Positions 56,146 through 64,000 of a DNA stretch of 64,000 bases are shown here, piece after piece. The stretch spans positions 1 to 64,000 of the forward strand of contig JAVBLD010000018.1 in NCBI GenBank assembly GCA_031553705.1, in the 5' to 3' direction. A program made the position numbers and the translations under genes. This stretch comes from JAVBLD01 sp031553705. GTDB taxonomy: Bacteria; Bacteroidota; Bacteroidia; Bacteroidales; Marinifilaceae. Position 1 is the first letter of the stretch, and each line of letters opens with the position of its first letter. Under the pieces are notes generated by a model. It was not told the origin of the DNA. It made no database searches and worked only from the letters and a program-made list of their open reading frames with translations.

Positions 56146-56974
56146 CAATATATATGTTCCTTACCGGATGCGGCTGGCTAAAATAACCGAAGAAGCGCCC
56201 GGAGTAAAAACATTCCGCCTGGAGTTCACCCAGCCGGAAGATGCTGATAAATTCTCTTTTCGTACCGGACAGTTTGCCGAATATTCGGTGTTTGGCGAGG
56301 GAGAGAGTACTTTTTGTATTGCTTCGCCCCACACGAGAAAAGGGTATGTAGAGTGTACTTTCCGTCAGGCCGGCCGCGTAACGACCGCCTTATCGCGTTT
56401 GGAGGAGGGAGATATAGTGGGTTTCCGGGGACCATACGGGAACGTTTTCCCGGTAGAGGAGTGGGAGGGACACAACCTATTGTTTATTGCCGGGGGAATC
56501 GCATTGCCTCCCATGCGCAGCGTTATCTGGACATGCCTGGACAACAGGCAGGCGTATAAAAATATTACGATTTTTTACGGGGCAAAAACAGTGGCCGATT
56601 TAGTATACAAAAATGAGCTGAAAGAGTGGGAAGAACGATCTGATGTAAATCTTTACCAGACGGTCGATCCGGGAGGAGATCAACCGGGATGGACGGGAAA
56701 AGTGGGATTTGTACCTACTGTACTCGGCGAAATAGCCCCTTCGGCGGATAATACCATCGCTATTGTCTGCGGCCCTCCGATTATGATAAAGAATACCTTC
56801 CCGGTATTAAAAAAGCTTGGATTCGAAGAGCATAATATATATACGACATTAGAAAACAGGATGAAGTGCGGTTTTGGAAAGTGCGGTCGTTGTAATGTCG
56901 GGAAAACCTATGTCTGTAAGGATGGCCCTGTTTTTACTGCAGCACAGTTGTCCGAACTTCCGAATGAGTATTAA
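56132..56974 (+). CDS. flxA: FlxA-like (AsrB/sulfhydrogenase-gamma-like) NAD(P)H-flavin protein
   Basis: 280 residues. A flavin-binding barrel (TGQFAEYSVFGEGESTFCIA) is followed by an NAD(P) domain (AGGIALPPMRS, 120-130; CGPPIMI, 213-219) and a C-terminal 2Fe-2S site with Cys246, 251, 254 and 262. This is the AsrB/HydG/FlxA pattern. It should oxidise NADH or NADPH and start the electron chain of the complex. Last gene of the operon. Confidence 0.88.
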   Translation: MEMNNNIYVPYRMRLAKITEEAPGVKTFRLEFTQPEDADKFSFRTGQFAEYSVFGEGESTFCIASPHTRKGYVECTFRQAGRVTTALSRLEEGDIVGFRGPYGNVFPVEEWEGHNLLFIAGGIALPPMRSVIWTCLDNRQAYKNITIFYGAKTVADLVYKNELKEWEERSDVNLYQTVDPGGDQPGWTGKVGFVPTVLGEIAPSADNTIAIVCGPPIMIKNTFPVLKKLGFEEHNIYTTLENRMKCGFGKCGRCNVGKTYVCKDGPVFTAAQLSELPNEY

Positions 56975-57022
56975 GTTTATTCAGAAATTCATTATTCATA
57001 AACAATCTCAATTCTGATAATC

Positions 57023-59422
57023 ATGTATAACATCATCAAGCGTTTCTTGCTTATCATAGGTATCCTAGTGGGATCCTGTTTTAGCGTGCTGGCGAGTGAA
57101 GCCGATCTGGCCATCCCCGACCTGCATGAAGGTACTTTTCACATTTTTGGCGGAACTATTTCTGCGTGGGATTTTCTTTTTTATGGGGCCCTTATTATTG
57201 CTGGCACATTAGGATTCAGCTTATACCTGTTCCAACAGGTAAAGAAGCTGCCTGCCCATGAATCGATGCTGAAGGTGGCGAATATAATTTATGCGACATG
57301 TCGTACTTATCTCCTTCAGCAAGGGAAGTTCCTTCTAATGCTTTTTGCGATTATTGCTACCGTACTTAGCGTTTATTTCTTCGGATTGGCCGGCCAGTCG
57401 GTGGCTGTGGTAGCGCAAGTACTGTTCTTCTCTGTAATAGGTATGGCGGGTTCGTACGCAGTAGCATGGTACGGAATCAGGGTTAATACTTATGCCAATG
57501 CCCGGACGGCTTTTGCTTCCCTGCGGGGACGGCCGCTGGATGTAGTGAACATCCCGTTACGGGCCGGAATGAGCGTCGGTTTGTTCCTGATATCGCTCGA
57601 GTTGGTGATGATGGTATTTATTTTGCTGTTTGTTCCGCGTGATATTGTCGGGATCTGCTTCCTCGGATTTGCCATCGGCGAATCGTTGGGCGCAAGTGCT
57701 CTGCGTATTGCAGGCGGTATTTTTACCAAAATAGCCGATATCGGTTCCGACCTGATGAAGGTGGTATTTAAGGTGAAAGAGGACGATCCCCGTAACCCGG
57801 GTGTGATTGCCGACTGTACCGGTGACAATGCCGGAGATAGCGTAGGACCTACTGCTGACGGCTTTGAAACTTATGGCGTTACGGGAGTGGCCCTGATCAC
57901 ATTTATCACTTTAGCGGTAGGAGATCCCCATATCCAGGCCAAACTTATCGTTTGGATATTCGGAATGCGTTTCCTGATGGACTTCCTTTCGGGGTGCTCG
58001 TTTTTTATCAATCAGGCTGTTTCACAGAAATTGTACGGAAAGAAAAAAGAGTTCGATTTCGAGGCACCGCTTATGCGTTTGATATGGATTGCAGCAATAC
58101 TTTGTATTTCGGCGACCTTTTTTATGAGTCACCTTTTGTTGGGCGATATGCAGGATGTAACCATCTGGTGGAAACTGGCCGTTATTATCAGTTGCGGAAC
58201 TTTGGCAGCCGTTTTAATTCCGGAATTTACCAAGATATTTACCAGTTCCAAATCCAAGCATGTGCATGAGATCGTAACGGCATCACGCGAAGGCGGTCCT
58301 TCATTGAATATCCTGTCGGGGATTGTCGCAGGTAATTTCAGCGCATTCTGGACAGGTTTGCTGATCGTTACTCTGATGACCATTGCCTACTTCACGGCAG
58401 GGCTCGGATTGGATACCGTACTCGGGCCTCATGCCTCTATCTTTGCCTTCGGATTGGTTGCTTTCGGATTCCTTTGTATGGGACCGGTGACGATTGCCGT
58501 AGACAGCTATGGACCGGTGACCGATAATGCACAGTCTGTATTCGAATTGTCACAGATAGAGCAGGTACCCGGAGTAGCCGAAGCAATAAAGAAAGAGCAC
58601 GGGTTCGAGCCTGATTTCGAATCGGGAAAACACTATCTGGAAGCCAACGATTCGGCGGGTAATACGTTCAAAGCGACGGCTAAACCGGTGTTGATCGGGA
58701 CTGCTGTAGTCGGAGCGACCACAATGATCTTTTCTATCATTCTGCTGCTCGAGAAGGCGGGACTGTTGCATTTGTCACTTACCGATGCGCCGGTTATCCT
58801 CGGCTTGATTTGCGGTGGCGCCATTATTTTCTGGTTCAGCGGGGCTTCTATGCAGGCTGTTACTACCGGAGCTTACCGTGCGGTAGCATTTATTAAACGT
58901 ACGTTCAATATAGATAAGAAGGAAGCGGATATTGAGGATTCCAAGTCTGTGGTAAAGATTTGTACCCAATATGCCCAAAAGGGGATGTGGAATATCTTTA
59001 TTGCATTGATATCTCTTACGCTGGCTTTTGCTTTTATGGAACCAAACTTCTTTGTTTCCTATCTGGTATCCATCGCCGTATTCGGCTTATTCCAGGCGAT
59101 TTATATGGCCAATGCCGGAGGTAGCTGGGACAATGCTAAGAAAGTAGTCGAAGTCGATCTTCGCGAGAAAAACTCGCCGTTGCATGAAGCCGCTGTGGTT
59201 GGCGATACGGTTGGCGATCCTTTCAAAGATACATCATCTGTATCATTGAACCCGATCATCAAATTCTCAACACTGTTCGGACTTCTGGCTACCGAAATCT
59301 GTATCGAAATGAGAGCCGATCCGGCAACCGATTATTCGATATATATCGCGATCCCGTTCCTGATCATCGGATTACTATTTGTTTGGCGTTCCTTCTATAA
59401 GATGAGAATTCCGCTCAAATAA
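57023..59422 (+). CDS. hppA: membrane-bound ion-pumping pyrophosphatase, divergent type
   Basis: 799 residues with about 16 membrane helices and a signal-like N-terminus. Core motifs are present: DDPRNPGVIAD (254-264), GDNAGDSVG (267-275), DSYGPVTDNAQ near 495 and GDTVGDPFKDTS near 730. The sequence around them (TADGFETYG, SSVSLN) differs from standard PPases. Lys550 in AGNTFKA is the residue that in PPases gives independence from K+. It hydrolyses PPi to pump H+ (possibly Na+-regulated). It follows flxA by 48 bases in the same direction and may share its transcript. Confidence 0.93.
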   Translation: MYNIIKRFLLIIGILVGSCFSVLASEADLAIPDLHEGTFHIFGGTISAWDFLFYGALIIAGTLGFSLYLFQQVKKLPAHESMLKVANIIYATCRTYLLQQGKFLLMLFAIIATVLSVYFFGLAGQSVAVVAQVLFFSVIGMAGSYAVAWYGIRVNTYANARTAFASLRGRPLDVVNIPLRAGMSVGLFLISLELVMMVFILLFVPRDIVGICFLGFAIGESLGASALRIAGGIFTKIADIGSDLMKVVFKVKEDDPRNPGVIADCTGDNAGDSVGPTADGFETYGVTGVALITFITLAVGDPHIQAKLIVWIFGMRFLMDFLSGCSFFINQAVSQKLYGKKKEFDFEAPLMRLIWIAAILCISATFFMSHLLLGDMQDVTIWWKLAVIISCGTLAAVLIPEFTKIFTSSKSKHVHEIVTASREGGPSLNILSGIVAGNFSAFWTGLLIVTLMTIAYFTAGLGLDTVLGPHASIFAFGLVAFGFLCMGPVTIAVDSYGPVTDNAQSVFELSQIEQVPGVAEAIKKEHGFEPDFESGKHYLEANDSAGNTFKATAKPVLIGTAVVGATTMIFSIILLLEKAGLLHLSLTDAPVILGLICGGAIIFWFSGASMQAVTTGAYRAVAFIKRTFNIDKKEADIEDSKSVVKICTQYAQKGMWNIFIALISLTLAFAFMEPNFFVSYLVSIAVFGLFQAIYMANAGGSWDNAKKVVEVDLREKNSPLHEAAVVGDTVGDPFKDTSSVSLNPIIKFSTLFGLLATEICIEMRADPATDYSIYIAIPFLIIGLLFVWRSFYKMRIPLK

Positions 59423-59475
59423 TCAAAAACGTTATCGAAAAATCCTGCTTTCGGGCAGAAGAAATAAAGAGAAAG

Positions 59476-59510
59476 CGTCTCGCTCCGTAAAAACCGGAGG
59501 AGACGTTTTT
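59476..59510 (+). terminator. Rho-independent terminator after hppA
   Basis: An 11-bp stem with one bulge (59476-59487 with 59495-59505) is followed by T5. It lies 54 bases after the stop and should end the hdr-flx-hppA transcript. Confidence 0.85.
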
Positions 59511-59690
59511 CTATGTTGTTAATAATATACAAGTTTTCCCGACCATTATTTTTGTGGACAGCATGTAATATAAGGGTACTGAACTTCCCTTTGGAATTCA
59601 TACCGGTAGAAAATATTTGCCCTCCTCCAATCTCCTTATCCCGTAGGGATTGCCTATATATATTTCCTGACGGGAGAAATAATTGCTGCA

Positions 59691-61484
59691 TTAATTAACT
59701 GTATCCTTCGGCATTACCGGTGGTGTGAATTTAACGGTTTTCTTCACTTGTGCGGGCTTGTTGGCCGTTTTTGAATTTGTTGTGTCATTTGACATTACCG
59801 GCGGAGTGAATTTTGGGGCCTCTTTCATCGGCTTTGGGGGTTGTTGGCTGCTTTTGGTTGCCGGCTCATCCTTCACAATCACAGAGGGTGTGAATTTTTT
59901 TGTTACCTTTATAACGCTGTCTTTGACCATTACAGGAGGAGTGTACTTGATTGTTTCTTTGTATACCATCTTATCCTTAGGGATGTTATCATACTTGGAA
60001 TAGGCTGGGAACTCTTGTGCTCTTTCGTTGATTGCCACGAAAACAGGTTCAAAAGGTATCATGTCTTTTACTGCAATTTTCTTTGTACCTGAGTATTTTT
60101 CGGGATTCTTCAACATTTCTTTGATCTCTTCATTGGTTTTGGCGAAGGCTTTCAATAAACTATCTCTACTTGCTTTCGAAACATCCGTATCAATTTGTAC
60201 AAAAATGAATTGTGGGGATAAACTGCCTTTCTTCAGCTCATTTTTTACCTGCTTAAGAACTTCATTGCATAAACTTTTTGCCACACGGCTTCCGGAATAG
60301 CTCGCCTTGGTTAAGTAAGCAACCTCTTTAGTTCCGTTTAAATTATTAAATTGCATATAACTGACATTTTTCTCTCCTTTGCCAAGAATCATTTTGTAGT
60401 TGATCCAATCCGGTTTGAGTTCTTTTCCATTGTTTTTCAGATACTCATCCACTTTCCGGTCGAAATATTCTTTCGTCCCTCCTTGGTCGTTCTGCAAAAT
60501 TGTTGTACCTTCGCTGTTGTGAAGCGATTCTTCGATCCCGGACACTTCCGGATGGGCGAAAGCTTGTAGTAAAGTAATCGCGAGAGGAGTCATCAGCACC
60601 AGCCGAAGTCTCGCCCAACTGTTTGATTTTCTTTTTAACATCATAGTAATCCTTGTTTTAAGTTTACTTTGATTAAAGCTGTTGGCAATAGTGTAGGACC
60701 TTGCACCAACGGCTTTTTTCACAAGTAAGAGTTGATATTTAATTGCATCAATGCCTTGTTGGAGTACGCCGAGATCGGCTTCGTATTCATGAACGTCCTG
60801 CAATTCTTTCTTCAACAACCAAGCCGCCGGGTTGAACCAATGCAGGAAGATAAATAGTTCGGCAAATAATAAATCAATTGAATGCCGTTTTCGGGCATGT
60901 ACCTTTTCGTGGGTCAGAATCTCATCCGGATTGCTGCCGTAGTCGGTTTGAGAAAGGACAATATATTTCCCAAAACTAAAAGGACAAATCTTGGTGTCGA
61001 CCAATACTAAGGTATAGTTGCCTTCTTTGAATTTATTTCCCTTGCGGATCAGTTGGCTCATCCGGATCACGGAGATCAGGAAAAAGGCAAGGGTAGTGAA
61101 GAGGCCAAGGCTGTATACGACGATGGGAAATGATAGAAATGAAGGCAATGAAGAAAATGAATTGGATGTAGTATCGTTTCCGTTCGTGAACCTGGTCTGA
61201 ATAAAATTCATTCTATAAATCCCTTTATTCTCTTCATTCTCTTCATTTTTTTCATTCATAATCATCGTTTCCAAGTTAGCCAGAGGTTGATGTAGCATGC
61301 TTGCATTTTCTGTTTTTAGTTCTACCAATGGAAGGATGGCACAAACCAACATTCCGGTCAGCAGTACAAATCGATTGAAGCGAAAGAAAGTTTCCCGGCT
61401 CAGCAGCACTTTGTAGGATACATAAAATAGCAACAAACAAAGTGTGGATTTAAACAGATATAAAGTGAAAGCAGCTATGGTCAT
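59691..61484 (-). CDS. blaR1: BlaR1/MecR1-like M56 membrane metallopeptidase sensor
   Basis: 597 residues. N-terminal membrane helices (about 5-27, 36-54 and 118-142) carry an M56 peptidase with HEKVH (192-196) and a further HEYEAD near 232, then a membrane anchor at about 300. There is no C-terminal penicillin-binding domain as in true BlaR1. Instead the extracytoplasmic part ends in at least four TPxVM/TPxVI-KD repeats (about 515-597). It presumably cleaves the partner BlaI in response to an envelope signal. It overlaps blaI by 4 bases. Confidence 0.88.
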   Translation of the reverse strand: MTIAAFTLYLFKSTLCLLLFYVSYKVLLSRETFFRFNRFVLLTGMLVCAILPLVELKTENASMLHQPLANLETMIMNEKNEENEENKGIYRMNFIQTRFTNGNDTTSNSFSSLPSFLSFPIVVYSLGLFTTLAFFLISVIRMSQLIRKGNKFKEGNYTLVLVDTKICPFSFGKYIVLSQTDYGSNPDEILTHEKVHARKRHSIDLLFAELFIFLHWFNPAAWLLKKELQDVHEYEADLGVLQQGIDAIKYQLLLVKKAVGARSYTIANSFNQSKLKTRITMMLKRKSNSWARLRLVLMTPLAITLLQAFAHPEVSGIEESLHNSEGTTILQNDQGGTKEYFDRKVDEYLKNNGKELKPDWINYKMILGKGEKNVSYMQFNNLNGTKEVAYLTKASYSGSRVAKSLCNEVLKQVKNELKKGSLSPQFIFVQIDTDVSKASRDSLLKAFAKTNEEIKEMLKNPEKYSGTKKIAVKDMIPFEPVFVAINERAQEFPAYSKYDNIPKDKMVYKETIKYTPPVMVKDSVIKVTKKFTPSVIVKDEPATKSSQQPPKPMKEAPKFTPPVMSNDTTNSKTANKPAQVKKTVKFTPPVMPKDTVN

Positions 61485-61840
61485 TTTTGTTGCTTAATTT
61501 GACGGATCAGGTCTTGCAGTTCGTCGATAGAGATTTCTTCTTCTTCAATCAGGGTTGAAACCACCCGGGTGTACGAATTGCCGAAGTATTTGGAAATAAC
61601 ACCCTTTAATGTGTTCCGGTGGTATTCTTCTTCCGTTACCAATGCGTAATATTGGTAGGTATTGCCAAAAGCATTATATCCTACATAACCTTTTTCTTCC
61701 AGACCACGTACAATGGTGGACAACGTATTGTAATGAGGCTTGGGTTCTTCATATTCGTCAACCAATTGTTTGACAAACATCGGCCCTTTTCCCCAGAAAA
61801 AGCCCATAATCTCCTCTTCTTTTGCAGTCAATTGCTTCAT
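61481..61840 (-). CDS. blaI: BlaI/MecI/CopY-family transcriptional repressor
   Basis: 119 residues, a winged-helix protein (LTAKEEEIMGFFWGKGPMFV, NTLSTIVRGLEEKGYVGY) with a C-terminal dimerisation part. It pairs with the M56 sensor as in blaR-blaI systems. The promoter just upstream carries dyads of the type bound by this family, so autoregulation is likely. Confidence 0.92.
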   Translation of the reverse strand: MKQLTAKEEEIMGFFWGKGPMFVKQLVDEYEEPKPHYNTLSTIVRGLEEKGYVGYNAFGNTYQYYALVTEEEYHRNTLKGVISKYFGNSYTRVVSTLIEEEEISIDELQDLIRQIKQQK

Positions 61841-61856
61841 GATATTTTCGTTTGAA

Positions 61857-61922
61857 AGTTACACGACACAAATGTAACTATAATTTTTAGTTGTACAACT
61901 ATTTTGCATAGTTTTTCAACTA
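61857..61922 (-). promoter_or_regulatory. blaI promoter with overlapping operator-like dyads
   Basis: On the minus strand GTTG (61899-61896), a 19-base spacer and TACATTTG (61876-61869) form a near-perfect Bacteroidetes promoter 28 bases before blaI. A dyad AGTTACA-N9-TGTAACT (61857-61879) covers the -7 element. The perfect palindrome TAGTTGTACAACTA (61888-61901) covers the -33 element. A similar TAGTTTTTCAACTA (61909-61922) lies 21 bases further upstream. These are likely BlaI operators. Confidence 0.7.
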
Positions 61923-61948
61923 AAATATTTAGTTCGTGATTATTTTTC

Positions 61949-61984
61949 GGATCACCAGCAAAACCTTGTGTTTGCTGGTGATCC
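61949..61984. repeat. perfect 14-bp inverted repeat
   Basis: GGATCACCAGCAAA (61949-61962) and TTTGCTGGTGATCC (61971-61984) with an 8-base loop. There is no T run on either strand, so it is not a standard terminator. It lies in the divergent gap between blaI and the gene at 62323. The rest of the gap (61985-62322) has no supported gene. TATGTTTG at 62218-62225 could be a -7 element of the next gene. Confidence 0.75.
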
Positions 61985-62322
61985 CAGCAGAGGGCAAACA
62001 GTAGGAGATCCTTATTTCGGAGACAGAGATACAGAGGGGTTCCGGCGATCTATCCGGGATCGACGGCAACTAATTACAGTTAAAAACAGTGAGTCGGTTA
62101 ATAGATTCTTTTTAATATTTTTTTTGTGGGAAATATATCGACTATTGCAGGAATTTTGTGCTTCGGAGAAAATTCGTTTATTTTGTGACGGCATAAGCTA
62201 TAGTGTTCGGATCGGTTTATGTTTGACTTACGTGTTTCTTATGGCTAAGGCGGACGTATTTGTCTTTATTCGATGGACGGAAATTTGCCTGATCGGATTC
62301 CTTCAATTAAAAAATCGTTGTG

Positions 62323-64000
62323 ATGAGTTGTTTTAGACGGCTGATATTGCCTGTTTTGTTGCTTGCGGACCTTTTGGCTTACGGACAATCATTTTATGGG
62401 AGGATTACGGATGAGCAACAGAGGCCTATACCTTATGCTTCAATCTATATTGAAGAGTTGACGATGGGGACGTCGTCAAATGAAGCGGGGGATTTTGATG
62501 TGAAGATACGGCCCGGTATTTATACGGTGAGTTTTCAGCATATCAGTTACGAGACGGTTGTGCAAAAAATCACGATTCCCCGGCAACAGGCGTGTACAAT
62601 TGTGATGAAAGAGAAAAGCTATCTGCTTCCTGCGGTTCATGTGGGTAAGAATAGTGGTGAGGATCCTGCTTATGCCATGATCCGGAAAGCGATCGGTATG
62701 GCGCCTTTTTATAATGAGCCGCTTATTTTTTATAAAGCCAATGTTTATATAAAGGGAGCCATAAAGGTAGAAAAGATTTCGGGGGTTGTGAAGATGATGG
62801 CGCGTAAGGAATTGAAGAAATCTAAAATCAGGGAAGGGGAGAGATATCTGTTGGAGAGTGTCAACGAGATCAATTACAATCAGGGTAGGATCAATCATAA
62901 GGTGCTTTCGGAATCCAATACTTTGCCTCCGGAGATGAAAGAGAATGAGATAAGCATGGGGTTCACCGCAGGGTATAATATTTATGATGCTGATAATAGG
63001 TTATTTGTGTCGCCGATATCGCCGCAGGCGTTTGCTTATTATACTTTTCAATATGTCGGATCGTCGCAGGAGGGGGAAGACATGATCAACAAGATAAAAG
63101 TGACTCCTAAATATCAGAACTCGACCTTGTTGAGCGGATATATCTATGTTGCGGATGAATATTGGTATGTATACCGGTTTGAGTTGGCAGGTAAATATAC
63201 GGGCGTACGTTTTAATATAAAGCAAAACTATCGTGAAATCGATAAGCATGTATGGGTTCCGATCAATCTCGAGATGGACACTTATGTTGATCTGTTGGGA
63301 AATAGAGGCCGGGGTGATTATGTTCACTCAATCAAATATGAGGATTTCAAAGTAAATCCGTTGAAAAAAGGGAAGTTTACCGAAATAGCGAACCGGAAAG
63401 CAGAGCTTCCGGAAAACCCACCGGCAGTAGTTCAAAAGTCGGCTAAGGCGGCCAGGATAGAGGAGCAATTGGCCGAACTTGCATCAAAGGAGGAGATTTC
63501 CAATCGCGATGCATTTAAGATGTCACGGTTGGTACAGAAGAAAGAGAAAGAAGAGGGTAAAGCTTTACCCGATTCGCTGGTTAGGAAACCTTCACTCGAT
63601 CTTACCGACGGTTATAAGATGATAAAAGATAGCTTGTTTCAGAAGCAGGATAGCATTTATTGGAATTTGGTACGTCCTATCCCGTTAACTTCGGATGAGC
63701 TGAAAAGTTACCAGAGATCCGACTCGATCAGGATGGCCGGGGAGGAACATAGGGATAGCACGACAGATAACCGTAATAAAAGAGAGATTGCTGTGGATAT
63801 ATTGTTCGGCTCTCAATTCCGGGTCGATAGCTCAATGAGGATACAATATAGCGGATTTGTTGATTTTAATGATTTCCAGAGTTTTAGATTTAATTTAGTG
63901 GACGGATTGTCCTACCGGCAGAGCCTTTCTATCGATAAACGCTTTAGAGATACGACCCGGTTGGCAGTAACCTTGAGCGGAGGATACGCTTTTGCCCGTA
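62323..64000 (+). CDS. outer-membrane protein with carboxypeptidase-regulatory-like domain (DUF5686-type), incomplete
   Basis: The first 559 residues are inside the window and the gene runs off the right edge. A signal peptide (LILPVLLLADLLAYGQ) is followed by a carboxypeptidase-regulatory-like domain (about 22-105: FYGRITDEQQRPIPYASIYI, SSNEAGDFDVKIRPG). Next comes a region of the DUF5686 kind (YAMIRKAIGMAPFYNEPLIF, with LVRPIPLTSDELKSYQRSDS near 465). It ends in the start of a barrel-like beta part. A role in outer-membrane assembly or transport is possible but unproven. The ATG follows a GTG directly. Confidence 0.85.
   Translation, partial: MSCFRRLILPVLLLADLLAYGQSFYGRITDEQQRPIPYASIYIEELTMGTSSNEAGDFDVKIRPGIYTVSFQHISYETVVQKITIPRQQACTIVMKEKSYLLPAVHVGKNSGEDPAYAMIRKAIGMAPFYNEPLIFYKANVYIKGAIKVEKISGVVKMMARKELKKSKIREGERYLLESVNEINYNQGRINHKVLSESNTLPPEMKENEISMGFTAGYNIYDADNRLFVSPISPQAFAYYTFQYVGSSQEGEDMINKIKVTPKYQNSTLLSGYIYVADEYWYVYRFELAGKYTGVRFNIKQNYREIDKHVWVPINLEMDTYVDLLGNRGRGDYVHSIKYEDFKVNPLKKGKFTEIANRKAELPENPPAVVQKSAKAARIEEQLAELASKEEISNRDAFKMSRLVQKKEKEEGKALPDSLVRKPSLDLTDGYKMIKDSLFQKQDSIYWNLVRPIPLTSDELKSYQRSDSIRMAGEEHRDSTTDNRNKREIAVDILFGSQFRVDSSMRIQYSGFVDFNDFQSFRFNLVDGLSYRQSLSIDKRFRDTTRLAVTLSGGYAFAR

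Noticed and set aside
61968..62336. 122-residue plus-strand frame before the last gene
   Set aside because: It begins inside the inverted repeat, ends inside the next gene, has no known motif and an implausible hydrophobic composition.
1..64000. tRNA, rRNA, CRISPR array or intact insertion sequence
   Set aside because: No gap contains a cloverleaf-like sequence, ribosomal RNA sequence, regular spaced repeats or a transposase gene.

Overview
The window looks like chromosomal DNA of an anaerobic or microaerophilic Bacteroidales bacterium. The evidence is the gene content (a GldH-type lipoprotein, a SusC-like TonB receptor paired with a lipoprotein, fimbrial accessory genes DUF3575/DUF3868, LA_2272-type surface repeats), the ATP synthase order atpD-C-B-E-F-H-A-G, and repeated TAnnTTTG -7 promoter elements 20-60 bases before starts. 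I cannot name genus or species from sequence alone.

Layout. 1-4.2 kb is an AT-rich accessory stretch of small secreted or membrane proteins, three of which have reading frames broken by one base (a C7 tract, an A8 tract and a GGG). It includes a Cys-rich protein with a JAB-like HxH...PSxxD motif. 4.4-15.3 kb is housekeeping: mdh, ddl, mnmA-trmB, gldH, an S66 LD-carboxypeptidase, metG and an exported beta-mannosidase. 15.3-24.7 kb holds a TonB receptor/lipoprotein pair, gcvP and a DEAD-box helicase. 25.5-32.5 kb is the complete F1Fo ATP synthase operon. 32.5-45 kb holds an NAD(P)-binding protein, a YtxH/holin-like membrane trio, a decayed fimbrial locus, a membrane phosphoesterase, a DUF3352-like/MORN-like fusion, a MATE exporter and a hybrid histidine kinase. 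45-50 kb holds an exported Fe-type superoxide dismutase, gph-wecB, panE and a surface-repeat protein.

50.4-59.4 kb is the most striking part. A tightly packed seven-gene operon encodes HdrC, HdrB, HdrA and four proteins matching FlxD, FlxC, FlxB and FlxA, i.e. a candidate flavin-based electron-bifurcating NAD(P)H:heterodisulfide/ferredoxin oxidoreductase. A membrane pyrophosphatase that appears to belong to the divergent, K+-independent group follows 48 bases later. Together with the ATP synthase, whose c subunit looks proton-type, these suggest an anaerobic energy economy using NADH, low-potential ferredoxin and pyrophosphate. The disulfide acceptor of HdrB is not evident from the window.

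59.6-64 kb holds a blaR1-blaI pair whose promoter is overlaid by two or three dyads that look like BlaI operators, an unexplained perfect 14-bp inverted repeat, and the start of a carboxypeptidase-regulatory-like/DUF5686-type outer-membrane protein that runs off the window. No tRNA, rRNA, CRISPR array or intact insertion sequence was seen.
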